A program made the translations under genes and the position numbers. Under the pieces are notes generated by a model that ran no database searches, was not told the DNA's origin, and saw only the letters and a list, made by a program, of their open reading frames with translations. Positions 49,267-59,299 of a stretch of DNA of 64,000 nucleotides are shown here, piece by piece. The DNA comes from Pelomonas cellulosilytica (lineage in GTDB: Bacteria; Pseudomonadota; Gammaproteobacteria; Burkholderiales; Burkholderiaceae_C), in assembly GCF_021353265.1 (NCBI RefSeq), contig NZ_JAJTWU010000002.1:558001-622000 (forward strand), in the 5' to 3' direction. Position 1 is the first letter of the stretch. Each line of letters begins with the position of its first letter.

Positions 49267-51644
49267 GGCGCCTGATGTCGCCGCACACGGGCTTCAATGC
49301 GCGCTCGCAGACGCCAGCGCCCGGCGTCCAGCAGCATACGGCCGGCCCAGCGGAACACGTTGGACTCCCGCACCGTGCTGCGCAGGCTGGCCATGCGCTC
49401 GCGCTGCTCCGCGGCCGGCATGCTGGCCGCGCGGTGCAGCGCATCGGCCGTTTCTTCTACGTGATAAGGGTTGACGATCAAGGCCTCGGCCAGCTCGCGC
49501 GCCGCGCCGGCGAAGCGGCTGAGGATGAGCACGCCCTGCAGGTCGTCACGCGCCGCAACGAACTCCTTGCTGACCAGGTTCATGCCGTCGTGCAGGCTGG
49601 TCACCACGCACATGTCGGCCGCGCGGAAGAGTTCGTTGACGGCGTCGGGTTCGTGGTGGGCGGCCAGCAGGTGCACCGGCTGGTAGCCCGGCCGGCTGAA
49701 GCGCTCGTTGATGCGTGCGGTAACGCGCTCGATGCGCTCCTGGAAGCTGCGGTATTCCTCCAGCGCCGAGCGTGTGGGCGCGGCCACCTGCACGAAGACG
49801 AAGCGGCCGATCCACTGCGGCCATTTCTCCAGCAGGCGCTCCACGGCGTTGAGCCGTTCGAGAATGCCCTTGGTGTAGTCGAAGCGGTCCACGCCCACGG
49901 CCAAGCACAGGTCCTGCGGCAGGCCCAGGCGCTCGGTCACGCGCTGGCGGCAGGCCTCCACGCTGGGCCAGTTGCGCATCGCCTCTTCCTGGGGCCACTC
50001 GATGGAGATGGGGTAGCTCTCCACCAGCGTTTCCTTCTCGCGGAAGGCGATGGTCGAGTGCTCGTGCTCGATCCGCGCCTCCAGATACCGGTCCACCGTC
50101 TCGATGAAGTTCTTGCAGTGATAGCGCGTGTGGAAGCCGAGGATGGTGCTGCCCAGCATGCCGTCCAAGATTTCCTTGCGCCAAGGGCAGATGCCGAAGG
50201 ACTCCGGGTTGGGCCAGGGGATGTGCCAGAACGTCAGGATGGTCGCCTGCGGCAGCTTCTCGCGCACCATCGCCGGCAGCAGCGCGAAGTGATAGTCCTG
50301 CACCAGCACCAGCGGGTCTTCGCTGCGGGCCTCGGCCACCACGGCGTCTGCGAAGCGCTGGTTGACGGCCTTGTAGGCTTCCCAATCCGACTCGCGGAAC
50401 ACCGGCCGCACGTGGGCCACGTGGCACAGTGGCCACATGCCCTCGTTGGCGAAGCCGTAGTAGTAGCCCTGTTCCTCCTCGGCCGTCAGCCAGATGCGCC
50501 GCAGCCAGTAGTCGTCCTGGCCGGGCGGGACGGGCAGGCGGTCGTGGGCATCGACGACGTCGCGGTCGGCGCTGCCGCTGCCGTGCGCGACCCAGGTGCC
50601 GGAGCAAGCGCGCATCACCGGCTCCACCGCCGTCACCAGGCCGCTGGCCGGCCGCTTGACGATGACGCCGTCGGCCGTGCGTTCGTGGATGTAGGGTTCA
50701 CGGTTGGAGACGACGATGACCTGGTCGCCGCTGATGTGGGTGTTCAGCAGCGCGCGCAGGCGCTCGGCGTTCCATTCGGTGTGCAGGCCCTGCGAGCGCC
50801 GGAACTCGTCCTCAAGATCGCGCATCCGGTTGCGCAGTTCGTTGGCCAGCGGTATCAGCTCCGGGGCCAGCGCCTCTCCCGCGGGCGCCGAGGAGGGGCC
50901 CGACGGCAGCGGGCTAAACAGGACCTCGCCGCGCATCAGCGCCCGTGCGCCGTTGACCCAGCCGCGCCAGCTCAGCTGGGCCACGACCACCGTGATGACG
51001 GCAATGACCAGGCCCAGCCCCGCAATGAGGCCGACAAGATAGTTTCGCGTGTCCTCACTGCGTCGCTCGATGAAGCTCATGTCGTGCAGCAGCACCAGGC
51101 GGCCCGCGAGGACCGGCTGCTGTGGCGCAGCAGCGACCGGTGCGGCCGCCGGCACCGGTGCCGGCGGCCCGACGAAGCCATCCGGGACTTCCGGAGTGGG
51201 TGGTGGCGGCGGCGTGCCCATCACGTTGTGCACGCCAACGTGGACCGGCCCGCCGGCCAGGTTCAGCCGCGGCTCGGCTTGGCGGGCCAGCGCAGCGGCG
51301 GCGTCGCACGACAGCGTGGGAAATGCTTCCGTGTGCAGCAGCAGCTCACCGCGCGGGCTGCACAGGCCGATGGCGAACAGCCGCTCATCCTGCAGCGCGC
51401 GCTCGAACAGCGGCTGCAGCTTGTCCGTATGGCCGGCCATCAGCGCGTCGGAGACCGAGTCCGACAGCGCATTGGCCACCAGCATGCCGCGGCTGTTGAG
51501 GTCGCGGCTGAACCACCGCAGCGTCACCTGGTCCATCAGTGGGACGGCCAGGTTGGCAGCCGCCACGAGAACCACGACAAGCGGTAAAAGAAAGCGAAGC
51601 TGAAGACGGAACGGCCAGTGCCGGGTTAAGGTGGATAACTTCAT
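49263..51644 (-). CDS. otsA: trehalose-6-phosphate synthase with N-terminal membrane-anchored sensor-like region
   Basis: A 793-residue protein. From about residue 308 it is a full GT20 trehalose-6-phosphate synthase: [54 protein letters not shown] and [14 protein letters not shown] are all intact. It joins UDP-glucose and glucose 6-phosphate. The first 300 residues are extra. A membrane helix (17-38) leads to a periplasmic region of about 160 residues with a Pro-rich stretch (TPPPPPTPE). A second helix (202-225) is followed by a charged helical linker with a HAMP-like look ([20 protein letters not shown]). The layout is that of a histidine-kinase sensor, so the enzyme is probably membrane bound and may respond to an external signal. 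otsB overlaps its end. Confidence 0.93.
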   Translation of the reverse strand: MKLSTLTRHWPFRLQLRFLLPLVVVLVAAANLAVPLMDQVTLRWFSRDLNSRGMLVANALSDSVSDALMAGHTDKLQPLFERALQDERLFAIGLCSPRGELLLHTEAFPTLSCDAAAALARQAEPRLNLAGGPVHVGVHNVMGTPPPPPTPEVPDGFVGPPAPVPAAAPVAAAPQQPVLAGRLVLLHDMSFIERRSEDTRNYLVGLIAGLGLVIAVITVVVAQLSWRGWVNGARALMRGEVLFSPLPSGPSSAPAGEALAPELIPLANELRNRMRDLEDEFRRSQGLHTEWNAERLRALLNTHISGDQVIVVSNREPYIHERTADGVIVKRPASGLVTAVEPVMRACSGTWVAHGSGSADRDVVDAHDRLPVPPGQDDYWLRRIWLTAEEEQGYYYGFANEGMWPLCHVAHVRPVFRESDWEAYKAVNQRFADAVVAEARSEDPLVLVQDYHFALLPAMVREKLPQATILTFWHIPWPNPESFGICPWRKEILDGMLGSTILGFHTRYHCKNFIETVDRYLEARIEHEHSTIAFREKETLVESYPISIEWPQEEAMRNWPSVEACRQRVTERLGLPQDLCLAVGVDRFDYTKGILERLNAVERLLEKWPQWIGRFVFVQVAAPTRSALEEYRSFQERIERVTARINERFSRPGYQPVHLLAAHHEPDAVNELFRAADMCVVTSLHDGMNLVSKEFVAARDDLQGVLILSRFAGAARELAEALIVNPYHVEETADALHRAASMPAAEQRERMASLRSTVRESNVFRWAGRMLLDAGRWRLRARIEARVRRHQAP

Positions 51645-51714
51645 GTCGCCTGATCAGTTCGAAAAGAATGTACAAGGGCGCTGTCATGGTGAAAGTAGGC
51701 GAAGACGCCGTGAG

Positions 51715-53541
51715 ATGACCCCGATGACCCCACCGGCTACCCACTCCCGCCCGCCCGCAGGCATGGATCTCGCGCTGATCGGCAATTGCACCGTTAGCGC
51801 CCTCATCGAGAGTCGCGGCAGCATCGTCTGGTGCTGCATGCCGCGTTTCGACAGCACCCCCGTCTTCGATGCGCTGATGCACAGCGCTGGCGGCCTGCCG
51901 TTGGACGGCGCGATGACGGTGGAGATCGAGGGCCTTTCCCGCAGCGAGCAGTCCTACGACCCGGGCACTGCCATCGTCCGCACGCGGCTTTGGGATGACC
52001 GCGGCCAGGGCATCGAACTGGTGGACTTCGCGCCGCGCTTCTTCAACCGCGATCGCACCTTCCGCCCTGCGCAGCTGGTGCGGCGCGTGAGACCGCTGGC
52101 GGGCCACCCGCGCGTGCGCTTCACGGTGCGTCCGCACGGCGACTGGGGCGCCACGCCGCCGGCGCTGACGCGCGGCAGCCACCACTTGCGTTTCGTCATG
52201 CCCGAGCTGACGTTGCGCCTGAATACCACGGTGCCGCTTACCTACCTTGTCGACGGCACCTGGTTCTCGCTGACCGGACCGGTCAGCCTGCTGCTGGGGC
52301 CCGACGAGACGTTGGCGGGCGGCATCGAGGACACGGCGCGCGAGTTCGAAGAGCAGACTACCCTCTACTGGCGCCATTGGACGCGCCGCCTGGCTCTGCC
52401 GCTGGAGTGGCAGGATGCCGTCATCCGAGCGGCCATCACGCTCAAGCTCTGCCAGTTCGAGGAGACCGGCGCCATCGTCGCGGCGATGACGACCAGCCTG
52501 CCCGAAGCGCCGAACAGCGGCCGCAACTGGGACTACCGCTACTGCTGGCTGCGCGACGCCTTCTTCGTCGTTCGGGCGCTGAACAGCCTGAGCGAGGTCG
52601 GCACGATGGAGGGCTACCTCGACTGGCTCTACAACGTCGTGCGCAGCGCCGAGGACAACCACGTGCAGCCGCTCTACGGCATCGGCCTGGAGAAGTCGCT
52701 GCCGGAGTCCATCATCGAGCGCGCGGCGGGCTATCGTGGCATGGGGCCGGTGCGCGTGGGCAACCAGGCGCAGGAGCATTTCCAGCACGATGTCTACGGC
52801 AACGTGGTGCTCGGTGCGGCGCAGGCCTTCCACGATCACCGGCTATTCCGTCGCGGCAACGCCGCCGATTTCGCGGCGCTGGAGCTCATGGGTGAGCGCG
52901 CCTGGGCGCTGCACGACCAGCCCGACGCCGGGATCTGGGAGCTGCGTACCCGCGCCCGCGTGCACACCTCATCTTCGCTGATGTGCTGGGCGGCCTGTGA
53001 CCGGCTGGCCCACATCGCGGCCGTGCTGCAGATGCAGGACCGGGCGGCGCTGTGGCAACAGCGCGCGGCCACCATCCACGCCGCCATCACGACGCAAGCC
53101 TGGAGCGAGGAGCGCCAGGCCTTCGCCGAGAGCTTCGGCGGCCGCGACCTCGACGCCAGCGTGCTGCTGATGGGCGAGGTGGGTTTCCTGCCGCGCGACG
53201 ACCCGCGGTTCATCAGCACCGTCAACGCCATGGAGGCGTCACTGTGCGACGGCCCGTTCATGCGCCGCTACGAGGCCGAGGACGACTTTGGGCGGCCCGA
53301 GGTGGCGTTCAACGTGTGCTCGTTCTGGCGTGTTGATGCGCTGGCCCGCATCGGCCGCAAGGACGAGGCGCGCGAAGCCTTCGAGGCATTGCTGGCCTGC
53401 CGCAACCACGTCGGCCTGCTCGGCGAGGACCTGCATCCCCACACCGGCGAGCTGTGGGGCAACTTTCCCCAGACGTACTCGATGGTGGGCATCATCAACG
53501 GCGCGGTGCGGCTGTCGGCGCGGTGGGACAGCGTGGTGTGA
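51715..53541 (+). CDS. glycoside hydrolase family 15 protein (trehalase or glucoamylase-like)
   Basis: A 608-residue GH15 enzyme. The N-terminal beta domain contains ALIGNCTVSALIESRG and VWCCMPRFDSTPVFDAL. The catalytic (alpha/alpha)6 barrel has SGRNWDYRYCWLRDAFF with the first acidic region and EDLHPHTGELWGNFPQTYSM holding the second catalytic Glu. GH15 members cleave terminal alpha-glucosides; bacterial relatives near otsBA include trehalases. No signal peptide is seen, so it is cytoplasmic. It is divergent from otsA with a 70-base gap, suggesting joint control of making and degrading trehalose. Possible starts are 51715, 51724 and 51763 (MDLALIGNC); none has a clear ribosome site. Confidence 0.88.
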   Translation: MTPMTPPATHSRPPAGMDLALIGNCTVSALIESRGSIVWCCMPRFDSTPVFDALMHSAGGLPLDGAMTVEIEGLSRSEQSYDPGTAIVRTRLWDDRGQGIELVDFAPRFFNRDRTFRPAQLVRRVRPLAGHPRVRFTVRPHGDWGATPPALTRGSHHLRFVMPELTLRLNTTVPLTYLVDGTWFSLTGPVSLLLGPDETLAGGIEDTAREFEEQTTLYWRHWTRRLALPLEWQDAVIRAAITLKLCQFEETGAIVAAMTTSLPEAPNSGRNWDYRYCWLRDAFFVVRALNSLSEVGTMEGYLDWLYNVVRSAEDNHVQPLYGIGLEKSLPESIIERAAGYRGMGPVRVGNQAQEHFQHDVYGNVVLGAAQAFHDHRLFRRGNAADFAALELMGERAWALHDQPDAGIWELRTRARVHTSSSLMCWAACDRLAHIAAVLQMQDRAALWQQRAATIHAAITTQAWSEERQAFAESFGGRDLDASVLLMGEVGFLPRDDPRFISTVNAMEASLCDGPFMRRYEAEDDFGRPEVAFNVCSFWRVDALARIGRKDEAREAFEALLACRNHVGLLGEDLHPHTGELWGNFPQTYSMVGIINGAVRLSARWDSVV

Positions 53542-53609
53542 GGTCCCGGCGCGGCGCCCGGCTGTCGTAGGACGATTAGCATGCCGGTCCACCAATGGAG
53601 CTGACCCGA

Positions 53610-56018
53610 ATGCCCTGGCGCCGACTGGCCGTTGTCCTTGCTGTTTGCCTGACCCTGAGTGCCGCCCAAGCGGCCACCGACACCGCGCGCCTGACGGCGC
53701 TGCTTACCGAGCAGCGCTACGCCGCCGCGCAGGCCGAACTCGATGCGCTGCTGCAGACCCGCCGGCCCGACGCGGCCGAGCGCGAGCTGATCTACCAATG
53801 GCTGTTCGCCCGCGACGACGGTGCGGCCGTCGACCGGCGCACGCGCGGCGTGCTGGCCGATGCACGGGCCGAGGCCGTCGACCTGCTCGCGGCCGGCCGC
53901 CTGGCGATGGACCGCCGCGACTTCGACCGCGCGCGGCGCTGCTTCGAGCGGGCGCTGGCACGGGCCACGCAGCCGGCCGAGCGCGCCCAGGCCTTGCGCG
54001 GGCTGGGCCAGCGTCACTACCAGCTGCGCGAGTTCGATGCGTCGCTGCAGCAGCTGGAACAGGGGCTGGCGGCTGCGCGCACGGCCGACGGCCTCGTCGC
54101 GCTGGCCGACACGCTGATCCGCCTCGGCCGCACGGAGGACGCCATCGCGGCTGCCGAGCAGGCCGTCTCGCTGAATCCGCACCACGAGATGGCGCACTAC
54201 CTGCTCGGCAACGGCTACGCCCGCGAGAACTACAGCCAGCTGCAGGCCCGGTCGGGCGACGGCTTCGCGCCGCTGATGGCCGACGTGCGGCGCGCCTCCG
54301 ACGCTTTCGACCGCGGCGACTTCGATGCCGCGCTGGACCTGAGCCTGGCCGTGCTGGCGCGCTGCCCGCAGCTGGGCCGCGCGCATGCGATCGCGGCCAA
54401 GGCACTGGAGTCGCAGCGGTTTCGCATCGACGTGCACCGCGCCGCCTACGAGCGCCGCTTTGCCGCGCTGCCCATGCCCGTCGTGCCGGGCATCGAGCGC
54501 TACGTGCTGAACTGGGCGGAGCTGTCACCGCGACACCAGAAGCGCGTCGCACTGTCCGTCGCACCGTGGAAGGCCTTCATCCCGGTGCTCGTCGAAGGCG
54601 GGGCGCGGCACTTCATCAAGCCGATGTGGATGCGTCTGTCCGAGACCCCAGAGGCGCAGGCGCTGAAGGATGCACGCATCGACTACGACTCACGGCTGTG
54701 GGACGACGTGCGCGGCATGGGCGGGCACTACACGGTGACGGGCATCGAGGACGTGGAGCGCAGCATCTTCGACCGATACAACACCGTCCTGCACGAGCTG
54801 ACCCACCAGGTGCATGGCGTGCTGACGGCCGACCAGGCCCGGCAGATCGAGGCGCTGTACCAGCGCGCCAAGGCCCGCGACGCGAAGACGCACGAGGGCT
54901 TCCTGTCGCGCTATGCCGGCGGCTCGGTCTGGGAGTACTTCGCCGAGGGGGCCAATGCCGAGGCGTCGCCGCGGCGCGACGGCTACGACGGCCGCGAGAT
55001 CGTCCGCGAGCGGCTCGTCGCGCGCGACCCGGCGCTGCGCGCGCTGGTGCGGCGCCTGTTCGCCCAGCGTGACACGAGCGCGAGCCTGCCCATCGCGCTC
55101 GTCAATGCCGGCAACCAGAAGCTGGAGGAGGGCAAGCTGCCCGAGGCCCGGCCGCTGTTCGAGCGCGCGCTGACGCTGGCGCCGCACGACGAGAGTGCGC
55201 TGGCCGCCCGGCTGCATGCGCTGGCGCTGGAAGGCAGTGGTGCGGCGGCGCGGCAGCTTGCCGCCCAGGCGCTGGCGCGGCACCCTGACAGCGGCCCGCT
55301 GCGGGTGGTGGCGGCCGACGCGCTGTGGCATGGCGGCAGCCCGGTCGTCGACGCCGTGTTGCCGCTGCTGCTGCGCGATGCCGACCGGTTGCAGGGCGAG
55401 GACCGCTTCCGAGTGGACCTGGCTCTGGCGGACCACCACCGGCGCCTGGGCGACGTGCCGCGGGCACTGGCGGGCTACCAGGCGGTGCTGGCCTATCAAG
55501 CCGACCAGCCGGAAGCGCTGTGGGGCCGCGCTGCGACGCTCGCATTGGCGGGCCGCTGGGACGAGGCCTTTGCCCAGTACGACGCCGTGCTGCGCCTGCG
55601 CACGGGCCTCGTGCCGCTGCGGCGTGACTACGCGCTGGACCTGCTGCGCGCCGGCCGCACCGACGCCGCCCGCGCGCAGGTCAGGGAGGCGCTGCTGTTG
55701 GACCCGCGCGATCCCGACACGCTGGCGCTGCAGGCCTGGCTCGCGCTAGCCGATGGCGATGCTGCAGCGGCCGAGCGGGGTGCCGCTGCGGCGCTGGCGC
55801 TGGGCCCGTGGAGTGACTTGGCCGCCATCGTCCGTGCCGCCGCGCTGAAGGCACAAGGACAGGGCGACGCAGCCGACACGCAGCTGGCACCGCTGCGCCA
55901 GCGTTTGGCCACGGCCGCGCCGCCCCAGTATGTCTACCGGCCGGATAAGTCCGGCTGGTTCTCCGTGCACGAGCTGCCGGCCAGCGAGCGCCGCGTGCTG
56001 GCGCAGCTGCTGCCATGA
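53610..56018 (+). CDS. exported TPR protein with an embedded HExxH metallopeptidase-like domain
   Basis: An 802-residue protein with a Sec signal (MPWRRLAVVLAVCLTLSAAQA). Residues about 25-260 form TPR-like helical repeats (GRLAMDRRDFDRARRCFERA, LADTLIRLGRTEDAIAAAEQ, AVSLNPHHEMAHYLLGNG). Residues about 270-490 form a different domain with a zinc-protease motif HELTH (His395, Glu396, His399) and, 43 residues after His399, WEYFAEG with a candidate third ligand (Glu442 or Glu446). The lethal-factor-like gluzincins have a comparable order. A second TPR array (about 500-770) follows. GGAG lies nine bases before the ATG at 53610; an ATG at 53595 lacks one. Its stop overlaps the FUSC gene by four bases. 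Protease activity is inferred from the motif. Confidence 0.8.
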   Translation: MPWRRLAVVLAVCLTLSAAQAATDTARLTALLTEQRYAAAQAELDALLQTRRPDAAERELIYQWLFARDDGAAVDRRTRGVLADARAEAVDLLAAGRLAMDRRDFDRARRCFERALARATQPAERAQALRGLGQRHYQLREFDASLQQLEQGLAAARTADGLVALADTLIRLGRTEDAIAAAEQAVSLNPHHEMAHYLLGNGYARENYSQLQARSGDGFAPLMADVRRASDAFDRGDFDAALDLSLAVLARCPQLGRAHAIAAKALESQRFRIDVHRAAYERRFAALPMPVVPGIERYVLNWAELSPRHQKRVALSVAPWKAFIPVLVEGGARHFIKPMWMRLSETPEAQALKDARIDYDSRLWDDVRGMGGHYTVTGIEDVERSIFDRYNTVLHELTHQVHGVLTADQARQIEALYQRAKARDAKTHEGFLSRYAGGSVWEYFAEGANAEASPRRDGYDGREIVRERLVARDPALRALVRRLFAQRDTSASLPIALVNAGNQKLEEGKLPEARPLFERALTLAPHDESALAARLHALALEGSGAAARQLAAQALARHPDSGPLRVVAADALWHGGSPVVDAVLPLLLRDADRLQGEDRFRVDLALADHHRRLGDVPRALAGYQAVLAYQADQPEALWGRAATLALAGRWDEAFAQYDAVLRLRTGLVPLRRDYALDLLRAGRTDAARAQVREALLLDPRDPDTLALQAWLALADGDAAAAERGAAAALALGPWSDLAAIVRAAALKAQGQGDAADTQLAPLRQRLATAAPPQYVYRPDKSGWFSVHELPASERRVLAQLLP

Positions 56019-58156
56019 AGGGGCTCCTCAAGCACCAGTTCCAGCGACTGGAAGCCGCACACCTGAACGGCCTGAGCGTTGCCCTCGGCGTGGCCGGCAC
56101 GCATGCGGCCATCGGCATGCTGTTCGGCGAGACGGCGGGGCTGGCGGCCGTGAGCGGCGCCGTCTGCGCCAGCATGGTCGACCTGCCCAACCCGCCGCAC
56201 CGCGTGTTGCGCCGCGTGCTGCCCGCCGCCGGTGCGGCCGGCATGGTGACGCTGCTGGTCGGGCTGACCGACGGCTCGCTGCTGCTGACGCTGGCGGTCA
56301 TCGCCGTCGTCGCCTTTCTGGCGCTGATGACGCTGGCCTGGGGGCCGCGCGCGGGCCCGCTGTCGTTCTCGCCGGTGCTGGCCATGGTGTTCGCGATGGC
56401 GTGGGACCGCACGACCGGCGCAACGTCGCCGTGGGAGCACGCACTGTGGGTGGTGGCGGGTGGCTTCGTCTATGCCGCCTGGGGCCGTGGCAGTGCGGTC
56501 GTGCTGCGGCATCGGCTGCGCGAGCTGGCGCTCGCGAACGCGCTGCGCGCCACCGAGCGGCGCGTCCGCTCGCGGGCCGAGCGCATCGCCGGCGCGGTGG
56601 GCGGGGAGGATGCCCGCATCCGAGCGTCCATCGCCGATGACGTCGTGCTGGCCGATGCGCTGCAGGCCGCGCGCGACCAGGTCTTCGCCGCGCGTCGTTC
56701 GCCGCGCAGTCGACGGCAGACGGATCTCGTGCTGGGGCTCGTCGAGCTGCGCGACCTGCTGCTGGCCAGCCGGCTGGACACCGAGCTGCTCGGCGTGGAC
56801 TTCCCCGGCCGGCAATGGCGTTCGGCGCTGGCCGATACGCTGCGCCAACTGGCCCGGGTGTTGCACGACCTGGCCAACGCGGTGGAGTTCGGCTCGCCGC
56901 TGCCCGAGGTGTCCGCCGCGGCCTGGCGGGAGCGGCTGGCCGCGCGACTGGCCGAGGTCGGCGTGCCGGCCGACGATTCCCGTGTGCATCTCGTGTCGGC
57001 GCTGGAGTCCCGGCTGGGTCACATGATGGACGACGTCTGCGCGATGGTGGCCCGCCAGGCGACTGAGGTCGATAACCCCGACAGCCCCTGGACGCCGGAG
57101 CGGCTGGCGCCGTTCGTGTCGCCCGAGGGCTGGCCGCTGGCGGCGCTGCAGGCGCACCTGACGCTGCAGTCGGGCGTCATGCGGCACGCGTTGCGCTCGG
57201 CGCTGGCATTGGTGCTGGCCTATGCGCTTGGCGCGGCCCTGCCGTGGGCTGCGCATCCGTTTTGGTTGATGCTCAGCGTGGCCGTCGTGCTGCGCGGCAC
57301 GCTGGACCAGACGCTGTCGCGCCGCAACGAGCGGATCATCGGCACGGTGCAGGGCTGCCTGCTCGTCATGGTGCTGGCGCATGTGGAGTCGGTGCCGCTG
57401 CTGAGCCTTTGCTTCATTGCGGCAGTGGGGGTGGCCCATGCCTACGTGAACCGCCGCTACCGCGTCGCCGCGACGGCCGCTACGCTGATGGCGCTGCTGC
57501 AGCCGCTGATGCTTGCGCCCGGCACCAACCCGGCCATCGCCGAGCGGCTGGCCGACACGCTGATCGGCGCCGGCCTGGCCTGGCTGTTCAGCTTCGTGCT
57601 GCCGTCGTGGGAGCGTGCCGCCGTGCCGCGGCTGGCCCGGCAGTTGCGCGGCGCGCTCGCGCGGCATGCGGCCAACATGCTGCGCTGGCTGCCCAGCGCG
57701 GAGGAAGAGCTGGCGCAGCGCCTGTCGCGCCAGCAGGCCTATGCGGCACTGTCCGCGCTGGCCGCCGCGGCGCAGCGCACGCGGGCGGAGCCGGAGAGCG
57801 TGCGCCTGCCCGATGCCGAGATCGAATCCGCGCTGAGCCATGGCTACCGGCTGATGGCGCTGATGGGTGCCGTGCAGCAGCTGACGCGGCGCCGCACCGA
57901 CCGCCTCGACGTCGCTCGTGCCGAGACTGCGCTGCCGCTGGCCCGCAAGGCCTGCGTGGACGTACTGCAGGGCGCGCCGATGACCGGCACCGATCCCGCG
58001 GAGATCCCCGATGCCGATGCCGGTGCCTGGCCCGAACATCTGGGGCAACATGACCTCACGCCCTGGTTGCTGCGGCGCCTGCGGCTGTGCCGCCTTGAGG
58101 CGCGCGAACTGGTGACCGCATTGAACCGACTTCAACCGACTGGAGACCCGACATGA
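56015..58156 (+). CDS. FUSC family inner-membrane transporter (YccS/AaeB-like)
   Basis: A 713-residue membrane protein. Two six-helix blocks (about residues 15-155 and 390-530) are each followed by a helical cytoplasmic region, the standard duplicated FUSC layout of aromatic acid exporters and YccS. The second block contains PWAAHPFWLMLSVAVVLRG and LDQTLSRRNERIIGTVQGC, the diagnostic RxxxRxxGTxxG-type segment. The exported compound is unknown; relatives handle hydroxylated aromatic acids. It overlaps the TPR-peptidase gene upstream and frmA downstream by four bases each, so the three appear to be translated as a coupled set. Confidence 0.9.
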   Translation: MKGLLKHQFQRLEAAHLNGLSVALGVAGTHAAIGMLFGETAGLAAVSGAVCASMVDLPNPPHRVLRRVLPAAGAAGMVTLLVGLTDGSLLLTLAVIAVVAFLALMTLAWGPRAGPLSFSPVLAMVFAMAWDRTTGATSPWEHALWVVAGGFVYAAWGRGSAVVLRHRLRELALANALRATERRVRSRAERIAGAVGGEDARIRASIADDVVLADALQAARDQVFAARRSPRSRRQTDLVLGLVELRDLLLASRLDTELLGVDFPGRQWRSALADTLRQLARVLHDLANAVEFGSPLPEVSAAAWRERLAARLAEVGVPADDSRVHLVSALESRLGHMMDDVCAMVARQATEVDNPDSPWTPERLAPFVSPEGWPLAALQAHLTLQSGVMRHALRSALALVLAYALGAALPWAAHPFWLMLSVAVVLRGTLDQTLSRRNERIIGTVQGCLLVMVLAHVESVPLLSLCFIAAVGVAHAYVNRRYRVAATAATLMALLQPLMLAPGTNPAIAERLADTLIGAGLAWLFSFVLPSWERAAVPRLARQLRGALARHAANMLRWLPSAEEELAQRLSRQQAYAALSALAAAAQRTRAEPESVRLPDAEIESALSHGYRLMALMGAVQQLTRRRTDRLDVARAETALPLARKACVDVLQGAPMTGTDPAEIPDADAGAWPEHLGQHDLTPWLLRRLRLCRLEARELVTALNRLQPTGDPT

Positions 58157-59259
58157 GCATTCAAACCCGCGCCGCCGTGGCCTGGAAGGCCGGCGCCCCG
58201 CTGACCATCGAAACGCTGGACCTGGAGGGGCCGAAGGACGGCGAGGTGCTGGTGGAAGTGAAGGCCACCGGCATCTGCCACACCGACGACTACACGCTGT
58301 CCGGCGCCGACCCCGAAGGCCTGTTCCCCGCCGTGCTGGGGCATGAGGGCGCCGGTGTCGTGCTGGAAAGCAAGGTGCCGTGGCTAAAGCCCGGCGACCA
58401 TGTCATCCCGCTCTACACGCCGGAATGCCGCGAGTGCAAGTTCTGCTTGAGCCGCAAGACCAACCTTTGCCAGGCCATTCGCTCGACGCAGGGCAAGGGC
58501 CTGATGCCCAATGGCACGTCGCGCTTCTCGCTGAACGGCGAGCCCATCTTCCACTACATGGGCACCAGCACGTTCTCCAACCACATCGTCGTGCCCGGCA
58601 TCGCGCTGGCCAAGATCCGGCCGGACGCGCCGTTCGACAAGGTCTGCTACATCGGCTGCGGCGTGACGACCGGCGTGGGCGCCGTGCTGTTCACGGCCAA
58701 GGTGGAGGCGGGCGCCAACGTCGTCGTCTTCGGCCTCGGCGGCATCGGCCTGAACGTGATCCAGGGCGCCAAGATGGTGGGCGCCAACAAGATCATCGGC
58801 GTGGACATCAACCCCGCCCGCGAGGCGATGGCGCGCAAGTTCGGCATGACGGACTTCGTGAACCCGAAGGACGTCGGCAACGTCGTGGATCACATCGTGC
58901 AGCTGACCGACGGCGGCGCGGACTACTCGTTCGAGTGCGTCGGCAACGTGCAGCTGATGCGGCAGGCGCTGGAGTGCACGCACAAGGGCTGGGGCCGCTC
59001 GATCATCATTGGCGTGGCACCGGCAGGCGCGGAGATCTCGACGCGGCCGTTCCAGCTGGTCACCGGCCGGCATTGGGAAGGCTCGGCGTTCGGCGGTGCG
59101 CGCGGGCGGACGGACGTGCCGAAGATCGTCGACTGGTACATGGACGGCAAGCTCAATATCGACGAGCTGATCACGCACAAGTTGAAGCTGGAGCAGATTA
59201 ACGAGGGCTTCGAGTTGATGCGTCGGGGCGAGAGCATTCGCTCTGTCGTCGAGTTCTGA
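58153..59259 (+). CDS. frmA: S-(hydroxymethyl)glutathione dehydrogenase (class III alcohol dehydrogenase)
   Basis: A 368-residue zinc alcohol dehydrogenase that oxidises the formaldehyde-glutathione adduct to S-formylglutathione with NAD+. It has the catalytic zinc site (TGICHTDDYTLSGADPEG, LGHEGAGVV), the structural zinc site (CRECKFCLSRKTNLC) and the NAD fold VVFGLGGIGLNVIQGAKM. QAIRSTQGKGLMPNGTSRFS and the C-terminal MRRGESIRSVVEF are typical of class III. The product is handled by fghA 170 bases downstream. The start is inside the FUSC gene stop (ATGA), an uncommon linkage. Confidence 0.97.
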   Translation: MSIQTRAAVAWKAGAPLTIETLDLEGPKDGEVLVEVKATGICHTDDYTLSGADPEGLFPAVLGHEGAGVVLESKVPWLKPGDHVIPLYTPECRECKFCLSRKTNLCQAIRSTQGKGLMPNGTSRFSLNGEPIFHYMGTSTFSNHIVVPGIALAKIRPDAPFDKVCYIGCGVTTGVGAVLFTAKVEAGANVVVFGLGGIGLNVIQGAKMVGANKIIGVDINPAREAMARKFGMTDFVNPKDVGNVVDHIVQLTDGGADYSFECVGNVQLMRQALECTHKGWGRSIIIGVAPAGAEISTRPFQLVTGRHWEGSAFGGARGRTDVPKIVDWYMDGKLNIDELITHKLKLEQINEGFELMRRGESIRSVVEF

Positions 59260-59299
59260 GTTTTTGGTTGTTTTTGCGTGGGCGGGTGCTCATCGGGCA

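Noticed and set aside
49275-51587. 770-codon plus-strand frame opposite otsA
   Set aside because: It mirrors the otsA codons throughout; otsA has every GT20 motif.
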